A DNA stretch of 57,497 bases, taken from positions 1-57,497 of the forward strand of contig DIVG01000039.1 in the NCBI GenBank assembly GCA_002422425.1, given 5' to 3'. The position numbers and the translations under genes are program-made. Origin of the DNA: Akkermansiaceae bacterium UBA6138 (GTDB lineage: Bacteria > Verrucomicrobiota > Verrucomicrobiia > Verrucomicrobiales > DEV007). Positions 26,420 through 35,600 of the stretch are shown in pieces. The stretch's first letter is position 1; each line of letters opens with the position of its first letter. Under the pieces are notes generated by a model, which was not told the DNA's origin, did not search any database, and worked only from the letters and a program-made list of their open reading frames with translations.

Positions 26420-27757
26420 TTACTCGCTCGTGTCGGGCGGATCGACTTCGGTCACGGTAGCGTTCGCACGGAGGAACTCAATCGTCTTCGAAATCAAGAT
26501 GTCCTGACGGATCTCGCCGAAGGCGTTGCGGTCGCGAAGCTCGCGGGCCACCTTTTTGATGGGGCGGCGCTGCTGGTAGGCGATCATGGCAACGCGCTGG
26601 GACATTTCGTTGTCATCAACGGTAATTCCCTCGGCCTTGGCGATCTCGTCGAGGATAAACATCGTCTTGACGTTGTTCTTCGCCTGGGTCTCGGCGTTTT
26701 TGAGGAGGTCTTCCTGATTTTCCTGAATGTCGGACTCGGTCATGCCCTGCTCGTAACCGCGTGAGACCATCTGGTTGACCTGCCGCTGAGTCTCATTAAA
26801 GACGATATGCTGGGGCAGGTCGAAGGTCGCATCCTGATTGAGGTGGCCGAGGATCTGGTTGTCGATGATCTGGCTGCGCATGCGTTCCCGCTGCATCTCG
26901 AACTGGGAGCGGACGCGCTCGCGGAGGACATCGACGGACTCGGCCCCGATAGCCTTGGCAAAATCGTCGTTCAGTTCGGGAAGCTCGCGCTCTTTGACCT
27001 GCTTCACGGTCACCTCGTAGGAGACGGTCTTTCCGGCGACGGCGGGAATGGGGAAATCTTCGGCATAGGTCGCGTCAAAGCCCTTTGTCTCACCGGCGCT
27101 GAGTCCGACGACGGCGGCGGCGAGACCGGGGATAAATTCGCGGGGCTCGGCACCCTCTTCGGGGAGATCGACCCAGTGGTCATCGCCCCCGGCGAGAGGC
27201 CCGGCTTCGGTCTCAAGCTTGTCGGCGAGCGGCTCACCCTCAAGGGTGGCGACGTAGGAAATGACGGAAATATCACCGGGGCCGGCGGCTTTATCCGAGT
27301 CTTTCGGCACGGCCTGCTGCTTGCGGGTGTTGTCGAGGTAACCGTTGATCATCTCGTCGGTGACTTCCATCTTCGTGATCTCGACGGGGATGCCCTTGTA
27401 GTTTCCGATTTCGATCTCGGGTTCGGTCACGACCTCGACGGCGAGCATGTAGGAGCCGTCGGCTTCGAAGACTTCGCGCTCCACTTCGGCGATGCCGAGG
27501 ATGATGAGATCTTCTTTGGTGCGGGCCTCGGCGTAGGCGGAGCGGGCGAGGCGGTCTTTCAGCTCATCCTCGATGGGACCGGCAAAGCGCTTCTCGATCA
27601 CGGCAACGGGGATTTTGCCCGGGCGGAAACCGGGGACTTTGGCCTGGGTCGTGTAGGCGGAAACGATCTCGCGGCGGGTCTTCTTCACCGTCTCGGCGGG
27701 AATCGCGGCGGAGAGACGGGCTTTGCACTCAGGGAGACGTTCGACAGAAATGTTCAT
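26420..27757 (-). CDS. tig: Trigger factor (ribosome-associated chaperone)
   Basis: A 445-residue trigger factor, of normal length. The N-terminal ribosome-binding domain has the signature VPGFRPGKIP (about residues 40-49). The FKBP-type peptidyl-prolyl isomerase domain spans about 150-240 and the helical C-terminal arms follow, with RSQFEMQRERMRSQIIDNQ. ATG 27757 is chosen over a GTG six codons upstream. No clear Shine-Dalgarno sequence. First gene of tig-clpP. Confidence 0.96.
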   Translation of the reverse strand: MNISVERLPECKARLSAAIPAETVKKTRREIVSAYTTQAKVPGFRPGKIPVAVIEKRFAGPIEDELKDRLARSAYAEARTKEDLIILGIAEVEREVFEADGSYMLAVEVVTEPEIEIGNYKGIPVEITKMEVTDEMINGYLDNTRKQQAVPKDSDKAAGPGDISVISYVATLEGEPLADKLETEAGPLAGGDDHWVDLPEEGAEPREFIPGLAAAVVGLSAGETKGFDATYAEDFPIPAVAGKTVSYEVTVKQVKERELPELNDDFAKAIGAESVDVLRERVRSQFEMQRERMRSQIIDNQILGHLNQDATFDLPQHIVFNETQRQVNQMVSRGYEQGMTESDIQENQEDLLKNAETQAKNNVKTMFILDEIAKAEGITVDDNEMSQRVAMIAYQQRRPIKKVARELRDRNAFGEIRQDILISKTIEFLRANATVTEVDPPDTSE

Positions 27758-27837
27758 GGGTGGAGAAAGTATCACGAACCATCTCTTCCGGCCCGTGGGG
27801 GCGGGAATTTAGAGCATACCGCCGGGCTTTGCACCTC

Positions 27838-28575
27838 TTAAATTTGCGACTTTTCCCCCTCCCCGAAGCCCGAAAAATCGCTCATGTCCCGGGGCAGGCC
27901 GCATTCCCACTCATGGTCCCGCCAGCCGAGGCCGGAGGCGTGGAGGGCCTGGCGGCTCATCAGGAGGACGTGCTCAAGGTTCGCAGTCCAGCCCGTCTCG
28001 ATGAACTCGAGGTAACAATTCTCGTCCGGCCCGTAAATTTTGTCCCCGACGATGGGATGCCCGGCAAAGGCGGCGTGGACACGGATCTGGTGCATGCGCC
28101 CGGTCAGGGGATAGCAGCGCAGCAGGGAAAATCGCTCCCCATTCGTCGTGACGCGCTCGAAGCGGCACTCGACCTCAAAGCGGGTGCGGGACTCCTTTCC
28201 GGCAGGGTGGACCATCTGTTTCACCCAGATGGGAGAGGGCTCGACATCGCCTTTTCGCAGGAGCGGCCCATCGATGACAAAGCCGTCTTCATCGGGCCAT
28301 CCCCACACGATAGCGTGGTAAAATTTACGGAACTCCCTGCGCTCCATCGCCTTGCTGAGATTCCTGGCCGCGCTTTTGTTCTTCGCGACAAGGACGATAC
28401 CGCTCGTCTCGCGGTCGAGACGATTGATGAGCGAAAGCTGGCCGCCGCAGATCAGTTCGTAGGCGCAGAGGGCCTGGAGACCGTCGAGGAGAGTGAGTGG
28501 ATTCCCCGGCACCGAGGGGTGCACCATGAGATGCGGCGGCTTGTCGACAAGGAGAAAGTCCTCGTTTTCATCCAC
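27838..28575 (-). CDS. RluA-family RNA pseudouridine synthase
   Basis: A 245-residue pseudouridine synthase catalytic domain without an S4 domain. The catalytic Asp is in INRLDRETSGIVLVA; further family blocks are DFLLVDKPPHLMVHPS and LLRCYPLTGRMHQIRVHAA. The target (rRNA or tRNA) cannot be assigned. GTG 28575 is the only standard start, but it sits inside the first conserved strand; ten more sense codons (LRLYTPDFAI) lie upstream in frame, beginning with a CTG at 28605, before an in-frame TAA. The true start may be that CTG. Confidence 0.88.
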   Translation of the reverse strand: MDENEDFLLVDKPPHLMVHPSVPGNPLTLLDGLQALCAYELICGGQLSLINRLDRETSGIVLVAKNKSAARNLSKAMERREFRKFYHAIVWGWPDEDGFVIDGPLLRKGDVEPSPIWVKQMVHPAGKESRTRFEVECRFERVTTNGERFSLLRCYPLTGRMHQIRVHAAFAGHPIVGDKIYGPDENCYLEFIETGWTANLEHVLLMSRQALHASGLGWRDHEWECGLPRDMSDFSGFGEGEKSQI

Positions 28576-28648
28576 AATGGCGAAGTCAGGGGTGTAGAGA
28601 CGCAGGTCGATAGGGAGTTCAGCTTAGCGTCGGAAAGAGGGGAATTCC

Positions 28649-28674
28649 TGCAATTTTCGAATTCGAAAATTGCA
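28649..28674. promoter_or_regulatory. Perfect 26-bp palindrome, operator candidate
   Basis: The left half TGCAATTTTCGAA (28649-28661) and the right half TTCGAAAATTGCA (28662-28674) are exact reverse complements with no spacer. It overlaps the -35 element of the promoter read toward lpxC/fabZ and lies 44-74 bases from the RluA-type gene on the other strand. It suits binding by a symmetric dimer; the protein is not known. Confidence 0.65.
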
Positions 28675-28698
28675 AATCATTCGATTAAATCATACAAT
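28670..28698 (+). promoter_or_regulatory. Predicted sigma70-type promoter toward lpxC/fabZ
   Basis: A -35 TTGCAA (28670-28675), a 17-base spacer and a -10 TACAAT (28693-28698). The elements match the consensus at four and five of six positions. It would give a leader of roughly 395 bases before the lpxC/fabZ start. The -35 shares five bases with the end of the 26-bp palindrome, so a bound protein would block it. Confidence 0.5.
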
Positions 28699-29101
28699 TT
28701 GCACAGGTGGATCGAACGGTTAATCGAACCAGTTATTCTCGATCGGGCTCGAAACCGTCCCGTTGTCGTTCTCACGGGGGCGTGACAAACGGGGAAATCC
28801 TCACTCATACGGCGACTTTTCCCGTCGCACTACTACGGCAGCCTCGATCTGCCTGGCGAGGCACAGCAGGCGGAATCGGACCAGAGAAGCCGATTTTCTC
28901 CTACACCGCGCCGGGCGATACAAGCTGGCTGACGCGAAATGGACACGGCACCCTTCGGGGACAGGTAGACTGGAAAAAGTGCGGGCCGAGTTTGAGCCGG
29001 CTCCGCCACTGGCGATCATCTGCCGCCATCCCATAAAAACTGGACTATGCCCGCAATTACGCTAGAGGTTGACCCGTTCAATCCTTCCGGAAAAGTATCC
29101 C

Positions 29102-30412
29102 ATGTCGGCACCGAAACAACAGACCCTCGCTTCATCCGCCACCCTCGCCGGTACCTCGCTGCACACCGGTGAAAAAGTCACTCTGACGATGACTCCGGCC
29201 CCCGTGAACACGGGGATCAAGTTCCGCCGCGTCGATTTGCCCGACAAGCCTTTCATCAACGCCCATGTCTCGAAAGTTCAGACCGTGGAGCGCGCCACGA
29301 CCCTCGCAGAGGGGTCGGTTAAGGTGCACACGGTCGAACATGTTATCTCCGCCCTTATCGGCATGGGAGTGGATAATGCCATCATCGAGATGGACGCGAA
29401 CGAGCCGCCCATCGGCGACGGTTCGGCCCGCCCTTTCGTTGATTGCATCAAAAAAGCCGGCATTGTCGAGCAGGACGCGAATCGTCGCGTGTTCGAAATC
29501 CGTGAACCTATCCACCTGGAGACCGCGAACGGGTCACTCATCACGATCGTGCCGGACAAGGGCTTTCGCATCTCCTGCACTCAGGTCGGACCCAACGGGC
29601 GCATGACGCAGTTTTTCTCCACCGAAATCACACCCGAAACCTACGAGAAGGAAATAGCCGACGCCCGCACTTTCGTTTTTTACGAGGACGTGCAGCCCCT
29701 CCTTGAGAAAGGGCTCATCAAAGGCGGCAGCCTTGAGAACGCCATTGTCATCAAGGGGGACTCGGTCATGAGCAAGGAGTCACTGCGCTACCCCGAAGAG
29801 TTTGCCCGCCACAAAATTCTCGATCTCGTCGGCGACCTCATGCTAGGCGGCAAGCGCATCATGGGCCACGTCATCGCCGTGAAGCCCGGCCACGGCCCCA
29901 ACACCCAGATGGCGGAAAAACTCGCCAAACTTTTCGACCAGACCATGTCGGCCATTCCGGCTGTGAATATCCCGACAGGAGAGGGCGTGATGAGCAATAT
30001 TGAGGTGCAGAAGCTGCTGCCGCATCGTTACCCCTTCCTCATGGTCGACCGCATTATCGGATTCGAAGGCGAATTCAAATGCACCGGACTGAAGCAGATC
30101 ACGATCAACGAACCGTATTTTCAGGGCCACTTCCCCGGCCACCCCGTCATGCCCGGCGTCCTCCAGGTGGAGGCGATGGCGCAGGTAGCGAGTATCTCGC
30201 TGCTCCGCCAACCCGAGAATCAGGGCAAAATCGGTTACTTCATGAGCGCTGATAATATCAAGTTCCGCAAGCCGGTCTTCCCCGGCGACACGCTCATCAT
30301 CGAGTCCGAGATCCTCAAGGTCCGCCGCAACATCGGCTACGCCAAATGCCGCTGCAGCGTCAACGGCGATACGACGTCGGAAGGCGAGCTGAAGTTTGCG
30401 CTCATGGATTGA
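29102..30412 (+). CDS. lpxC/fabZ: Bifunctional UDP-3-O-acyl-GlcNAc deacetylase / (3R)-hydroxyacyl-ACP dehydratase (LpxC-FabZ)
   Basis: A 436-residue fusion. Residues 1-295 are LpxC, the committed step of lipid A synthesis: H80 in VHTVEH, H237 and D241 in RHKILDLVGD are the zinc ligands and H264 in KPGHG is the catalytic histidine. Residues 300-436 are FabZ with LPHRYPFLMVD, and active residues H343 in GHFPGHP and E357 in QVEAMAQ. Fusion of the two is known in Bacteroidetes and in some PVC bacteria, and shows a Gram-negative envelope. I start at MSAPKQQTLASS; 11 further codons upstream look non-coding. lpxA follows 35 bases later with a good ribosome binding site. Confidence 0.97.
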   Translation: MSAPKQQTLASSATLAGTSLHTGEKVTLTMTPAPVNTGIKFRRVDLPDKPFINAHVSKVQTVERATTLAEGSVKVHTVEHVISALIGMGVDNAIIEMDANEPPIGDGSARPFVDCIKKAGIVEQDANRRVFEIREPIHLETANGSLITIVPDKGFRISCTQVGPNGRMTQFFSTEITPETYEKEIADARTFVFYEDVQPLLEKGLIKGGSLENAIVIKGDSVMSKESLRYPEEFARHKILDLVGDLMLGGKRIMGHVIAVKPGHGPNTQMAEKLAKLFDQTMSAIPAVNIPTGEGVMSNIEVQKLLPHRYPFLMVDRIIGFEGEFKCTGLKQITINEPYFQGHFPGHPVMPGVLQVEAMAQVASISLLRQPENQGKIGYFMSADNIKFRKPVFPGDTLIIESEILKVRRNIGYAKCRCSVNGDTTSEGELKFALMD

Positions 30413-30447
30413 AGGAAGACGCGAGGAGTTGGAGAAGGAGACACGAC

Positions 30448-31221
30448 ATGGCAAACGAAATTCATTCCACGGCGATTATTGATCCGGGTGCGGAGCTTGG
30501 AGACGGCATCGTAGTCGGTCCCTACTGCGTCATCGGTGCGGGGGTGAATCTGGCCGACGGATGCCGGCTTCATAATCATGTCACGCTCGGTGGACCGAGC
30601 GAGATCGGAACAAACAATGAATTTTTCCCCTACGCCTCAATCGGGCAGCGGACCCAGGATCTGAAGTATGCCGGCGAACCCACTTATCTGAAGGTGGGCG
30701 AGGGAAATACCTTCCGGGAATTTTGTACCGTGAATCGCGGGACCGCACCCGGTTCCTACACCACTATCGGCAGCCACGGGAGCTTTCTTGCTTACAGCCA
30801 TATCGCGCATGATTGCACCGTAGGGGACCATGTCATTTTTTCCAATAACGGCACACTTGCCGGGCATGTCACCGTGGGTGACCACGCCATCATGGGTGGC
30901 CTTACGGCGGTGCACCAGTTCTGTCGCATCGGCGCTCATGCCATGACGGGCGGCTGCTCGAAGATCGTGCAGGATATTCCTCCCTACATGGTCGCCGACG
31001 GCAATCCGGCGAAGGTTCGTGCGATCAATTCAGTCGGCCTGAGCCGCCGCGGGTTCAGTGAAGCGTCCGTCGCCGCAATCAAGCGCGCCCACCGGGTTCT
31101 CTACCGCGAGCAGCGCAACTACCGCGAGGCGGTCGAGATCCTGCGCGGATGGGAAGAGAGAGATCCCGCCGTCGATCTGCTGATTGACTTTGTCGCCACG
31201 ACCGAGCGCGGGATCAGCTGA
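30448..31221 (+). CDS. lpxA: Acyl-ACP--UDP-N-acetylglucosamine O-acyltransferase
   Basis: A 257-residue left-handed beta-helix enzyme catalysing the first step of lipid A synthesis. Hexapeptide repeats run from IHSTAIIDPGAELGDGI to about residue 190; the catalytic histidine lies in LAYSHIAHDC and the chain-length region in GGLTAVHQFCRIGAHA. The C-terminal helical domain follows (SRRGFSEASVAAIKRAHR). ATG 30448 is preceded by GGAGAAGGAG, a good Shine-Dalgarno sequence. Operon with lpxC/fabZ; lpxD and lpxB are not in the window. Confidence 0.97.
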   Translation: MANEIHSTAIIDPGAELGDGIVVGPYCVIGAGVNLADGCRLHNHVTLGGPSEIGTNNEFFPYASIGQRTQDLKYAGEPTYLKVGEGNTFREFCTVNRGTAPGSYTTIGSHGSFLAYSHIAHDCTVGDHVIFSNNGTLAGHVTVGDHAIMGGLTAVHQFCRIGAHAMTGGCSKIVQDIPPYMVADGNPAKVRAINSVGLSRRGFSEASVAAIKRAHRVLYREQRNYREAVEILRGWEERDPAVDLLIDFVATTERGIS

Positions 31222-31237
31222 CGGGCGGGCTAGTGAA

Positions 31238-31254
31238 GCGGGCGTCCCGCCCGC
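31238..31254 (+). terminator. GC-rich hairpin after lpxA
   Basis: GCGGGCG (31238-31244) pairs with CGCCCGC (31248-31254) around a 3-base loop, 16 bases after the lpxA stop. There is no T-run, so it is at best a weak or Rho-assisted terminator; the 115 bases between lpxA and the glycosylase gene contain nothing else I recognise. Confidence 0.35.
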
Positions 31255-31336
31255 ACCTGGAATACCGAAGCCCCCGCCGACCGCTCACCCTCCTATTTTT
31301 CCACCCCTTCCCCGACTTTCCATCGTATCCTTCGCG

Positions 31337-32143
31337 ATGCCGGAACTCGCTGAAGTGGACTACTACCGCAAGCAATGGAATGCAGGACTCGAAGAGCGCG
31401 TCTCGCAGGTCCTCGTTCACCCGGCGGCTCGCATTTTTCGCGACACTCCGGCCGCAGCGATGGTGCAAGGCCTGCCCGGACGGCGCTTTCTCGCGAGCCG
31501 CGCCCACGGCAAACAGATGATGTTCGAGTTTTCCGACGGGGCCTGGCTCGGGCTGCACCTCGGCATGTCGGGCGAGCTGACGACCGCTCCGCCCGATCAT
31601 GTTCCCGCGAAACACGAGCACCTCGTCATCGTTCTGGAGTCGCAATCACTCGTCTTCAGCGACTACCGCATGTTCGGCAAAGCGACACTGGAGATCACGG
31701 ACGACGGGCAGGCTCCGCTCTGGTGGCGCGCACTCGCTCCCCAGCCTTTCGAGCGCGGCTTCACGAAACGCCGTGTCCATGAGTTCGTGCAACGCTTCCC
31801 GAAAACGCCGATCAAGACCCTGCTCCTCGACCAGCGCGGATTCCCCGGCATCGGCAACTGGATGGCCGACGAGATTTGCTGGCAGTTGAAGATTGCGCCC
31901 CAAAACACGGCAGGCTCACTCGAGTCGACGCAACGGGAGGCGGTCTGGAAAATGACGCGGCGCGTTTCCCGGGAGGCTCTACGTGTCATCGGGACAGACT
32001 GGGGCGACCTCCCCGATTCATGGCTCATGAACCACCGCTGGCGCGACGGCGGCATCTGCCCGAGGCGGGGATGCAAGAGTGAGCTCGTAAGAGAAGATCT
32101 GCGCGGCCGCACGACCTGCTGGTGTCCGAGGTGTCAGGGTTGA
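31337..32143 (+). CDS. Fpg/Nei-family DNA glycosylase
   Basis: A 268-residue DNA glycosylase/AP lyase that removes oxidised bases. The start MPELAEVDYYRKQW gives the catalytic Pro2 and Glu3 after methionine removal; this fixes the start at 31337 despite the longer open frame. LHLGMSGELT, then FPGIGNWMADEICW for the helix-two-turn-helix, follow, and the C-terminal zinc finger has CPRRGC (4 bases between Cys as C-x4-C) and CWCPRC. The Fpg (8-oxoguanine) versus Nei (oxidised pyrimidine) choice is not resolved. Confidence 0.92.
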   Translation: MPELAEVDYYRKQWNAGLEERVSQVLVHPAARIFRDTPAAAMVQGLPGRRFLASRAHGKQMMFEFSDGAWLGLHLGMSGELTTAPPDHVPAKHEHLVIVLESQSLVFSDYRMFGKATLEITDDGQAPLWWRALAPQPFERGFTKRRVHEFVQRFPKTPIKTLLLDQRGFPGIGNWMADEICWQLKIAPQNTAGSLESTQREAVWKMTRRVSREALRVIGTDWGDLPDSWLMNHRWRDGGICPRRGCKSELVREDLRGRTTCWCPRCQG

Positions 32144-32195
32144 GGATTTGGCACATCATTGACACCTCCCGCCAAATCCTTCACGATCCTGTGCC

Positions 32196-32633
32196 ATGAT
32201 CGTTATCGACAGATTTTATTCCCTGGGAGAGGCGGATAGCGCACGGCTCGAACTGGGATACCACGGGATCGACTCCTACATCGAGCACGAGAACACCGCG
32301 ACACTGACGCCTTTTCTCATGAGCGGACGCAAGAGCGGGATCGAACTCAAGATCGCCGCCGCCGATGCGGAAGCGGCGAGAGAGATCCTCGCAGAGTGGA
32401 AAGCCCGCCATGCCGACGCTGTGGGCGACCCGCCCTATGCTTCCTACCTTCTTCCCTCTCTCATCGGTGCCGTCATGGGCCTACTCCTCATCAGGCCGCT
32501 CCTCAACGGCGCGGTCCTCGGGCTCCTCATCGCCCTCATCGTCATCACGATCTACAATCGCGGGATCGACAAGGGTTACAAGGCGGCCCGCATCGAGCGC
32601 AACGAGGAAAACGAGGAAAACGAGGCGGCCTGA
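32196..32633 (+). CDS. DUF2007-type protein with two membrane helices
   Basis: A 145-residue protein. The N-terminal 70 residues match the DUF2007 (putative signal-transducing) fold: RFYSLGEADSARLELGYHG, then a strand with IELKIAAADAEAAREIL. The C-terminal half has two membrane helices (SYLLPSLIGAVMGLLLI and AVLGLLIALIVITIYN) and a Glu/Asn-rich tail with the repeat ENEENEE. Function is unknown. It converges on the large minus-strand gene with only 4 bases between stops. Confidence 0.75.
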   Translation: MIVIDRFYSLGEADSARLELGYHGIDSYIEHENTATLTPFLMSGRKSGIELKIAAADAEAAREILAEWKARHADAVGDPPYASYLLPSLIGAVMGLLLIRPLLNGAVLGLLIALIVITIYNRGIDKGYKAARIERNEENEENEAA

Positions 32634-32637
32634 TCGA

Positions 32638-35600
32638 TCACTTCAAGGTCCCGAGAAACGCCTTCACGTCCTCGAGTTCCTGCGCCTTGAGGATGAGACC
32701 CATCGGCGGCATGGGCGAGACTGGGGTGGCAGTATATTCTTCGGCGAGGACCGCATTCGGATCGACGAGACTCTGCGCGAGGTAGGCGGCGTCCTTGCGC
32801 GAGGCGATGCCGTCAAGGGCGGGACCGATGGGGCTGCCTTTTCCACCGAGCATGTGACAGTTGACGCAACCGGCCACGGGATGTTTCCAGTAGATCTCTT
32901 CGCCACGTTTGGCGTCTCCGGTGAGGAGGGTCTCGCTCTCGTCGGCGGGAATGAGCTCAGTGAGGCTGACGTCGTCAAAGTAGGAATCACCCCAGGCGAC
33001 ATGAAGCAGATTGATGCTCGCTTTGGGCCTGTCCTTGCTGTTGAATGTCGTCTCCACTTTCACCCAGCCAGACTGGCGCGTCACTTTCTCGGTCTCGGCG
33101 CGCCCGATGTGGTCGTTGAGACTGACTTTGCTCGGATTCTTAAATCCGTGGGCCTTGACCCAGGCGCTCATCTTGTATTCGGTGTTCGGCTTCAACTCGA
33201 CGTCGGCATAAAAGCTCGTGTCAGCCGGGGCACGGGTGATGCAGCGGAAGGCGTTTTTGCCGCTCTTGACCATACCCGCACCACTCACGATGGACCACTC
33301 GGCGCTCTCGTTGCCCGCTTTCTTCGGTTCGCCGCCGTAGTCACGACGAGTCCAGCCGACGGGGAAGCCGTCAGGCCCGACGTCTTCCATCCCGGGATTG
33401 GGGAGCAAGTTGGGGCCTTCGGTGTAAAGCGCGGCATCATGAACAGCGGAGAGCACTTTCGCCGCCTCGGCGAGCCATTCATCCTTCCGGGTGGCTTCGT
33501 CCATAGCGAGGCGCTTCACGAGCGTCTGGATCTCGGGAGTGGTGGCAAACTCGCCAATCTTCACAAAGGCGGCGAGGCGCGTGTTCAGGTCAGGATCCGT
33601 CACGACACCGGAACTGAAAAAGAGGGTCGAGGCCGCGTCGTCCGCCCCGAGGGCGCGGATGGCGTTGCGCCGGAGCCGGGCGTCCTTCGCGAGGAGCGCG
33701 GCGCGGTGGGTTTCGAGATCGAGTTTGCCGAGTCCGTGCAGCGTCCAGAGGCCGTGGATCGCGGCAATGTTGCCGTCATTCGCAGTGACGAGTTTCACGA
33801 GGCCGGGGACCGCGATCTCATGTTTTCCTTCAACGAGGAGACGCTGCGCGGTGAGCCGCCAGTGCTGTGTCCCCGCTCCGAGAGCGGCGACGAGGGCGGG
33901 CACGTCAGAGGGATCGAGCGACTTCACCTTCGCTTCGGTCGCGTTTTTCCAGACGATGCGGTAGATGCGTCCGCGCGAATGGTCACGCAGGGGATTTTCG
34001 TGAGCGCCGCCAACGCCGGTCTTGGCCTCGTAACCACCGCGATCGAGACTCGGGGTGGGATTGTGCTGGATGATGAAATTCTGCCAATCGGCCACCCAGA
34101 CGGCTCCGTCGGGTCCGACCTCGGCATAGACGGGCGAGGTCCACTCGTCCGTGCTCGCGAGCAGATTCATCCCGTCGTGCGCGGTGTAGCCGGCTCCGTC
34201 GGGACGCACGTCCATGAGCGCGACAATTTTCATCGTCGGCTCGGTCACCATCGCTTTTCCCTGAAGGCGGGCGGGCAGGTTGTCCGAATAAATAAAGGCC
34301 GATCCCGCAGCGGAGGTGTAGCCGCCCATCACGTCGACCTGACGGAAATTCGGGGTCAGGGCATGGGCCGCATCAACGAGGTTGATCTTCTTCGCCGTCA
34401 TCGCACGCATGCCCTCTGGCACGATCGTCTGAGGAATGCCGCCGAAGAAAATGGGAGCCCCGTTCGCGGTGCCGCCGAAGTTGTCGCCCGCCTCATTCTG
34501 GCTGTGGGCCCAGGTGTTGTTGGTGAACTGGTGGAGGAACTCCAGCGCCGAGCCGTCGGGGCGGAATCGGTAGGTGCCCATGCGGAAGCTGATCGCCTTT
34601 CCGCCGACGGAGCCTTCGTAGGCGGAGTATCCGACCGCCCCGTGGAGCCAGTTGTCGTAGCCATAGTGCAGGTTGCTGGCCTGAGCGTGAGTGTCGCCGA
34701 TGCCCCAGCCCGTCATGATCTCCTCTTTCACATCGGCAACATCGTCTCCGTCGGTGTCTTTGAGGAAATAAAAACGCGGAGGCTGCGAGACGATGATCCC
34801 GCCGTTGGAAAAGACCAGCCCCGTCGGAATATTGAGCCCCTCGGCGAAGGTCGTGAACTTGTCGGCCCGTCCGTCGCCATCGGTGTCTTCACAGATGCGG
34901 ATGCGGTCGCTGCCGACTCCGTCGGGTTTGACCCCGTGAGGGTAATCGTAGGTCTCGGCGACCCAGCAACGGCCGCGCTCATCCCAGGCCATCGCGATGG
35001 GTTTGCCGATCTCGGGATCACTCGCGAAAAGTTCAAGCTTCAGATCGGCGGCGACCTGAGTCCGCTCGATCGACCCTTTCACCGAGTAGGGCTTTTGGAA
35101 GGTGAGCGGCTCGGGACGTTTCTCGTAGTTGGCGACGTTGGAATCTTTGACCCGCTCCTCGGGCTCGCGCTGCGTGAGGAAGGTCTCGTAGCTGGCGAGC
35201 CTGTCGTCACCAACGGTCCAGAGGATGCCGCGCTTCAACAGCTGGTGAAACTCGGGAAGACTCCAGACCCGTTCATCATGCCCCGAGGCGGTGTAGAAAA
35301 CGCGTCCCTTCCCCTGTGTGCGGATCCACGTCCACGGTTCGGGCTCGTTGATGTTGTCCTCGGGACCAACCTCGCGCACCTGGAGAACGATGCGATCGGT
35401 CGGGTTGTGATTGGTGTGTACGTAAGTCTCGTCCCAGGCCTCGAATCCCGGCACGTCTTTGATCGCGGCATGGTCCGGGTCAATCGTCTTCGGGCGGAAG
35501 ATCGCGGTCTTGTGATGAGCAAAACGTCCCCCCACGACCTGATCAAATTCGGGAATGTTCTGGAAGCACCAGCTCGCACAGTGGACGGGAACGAAACCTC

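Larger units (their letters stand above)
28576..29101. other. 526-base intergenic region upstream of lpxC/fabZ
   Basis: The left 120 bases are AT-rich against a GC-rich genome and contain the palindrome and promoter listed separately. Direct repeats of ATCGAAC (28711 and 28724 region) follow. The remaining 300 bases have open frames on both strands, but none has a recognisable product, a ribosome binding site or a credible start, so I call it a long leader or non-coding stretch. Confidence 0.55.

Noticed and set aside
28707..29065. Short open frames in the lpxC/fabZ leader
   Set aside because: No ribosome binding site, no recognisable composition or family, and frames exist on both strands as expected by chance in GC-rich DNA.
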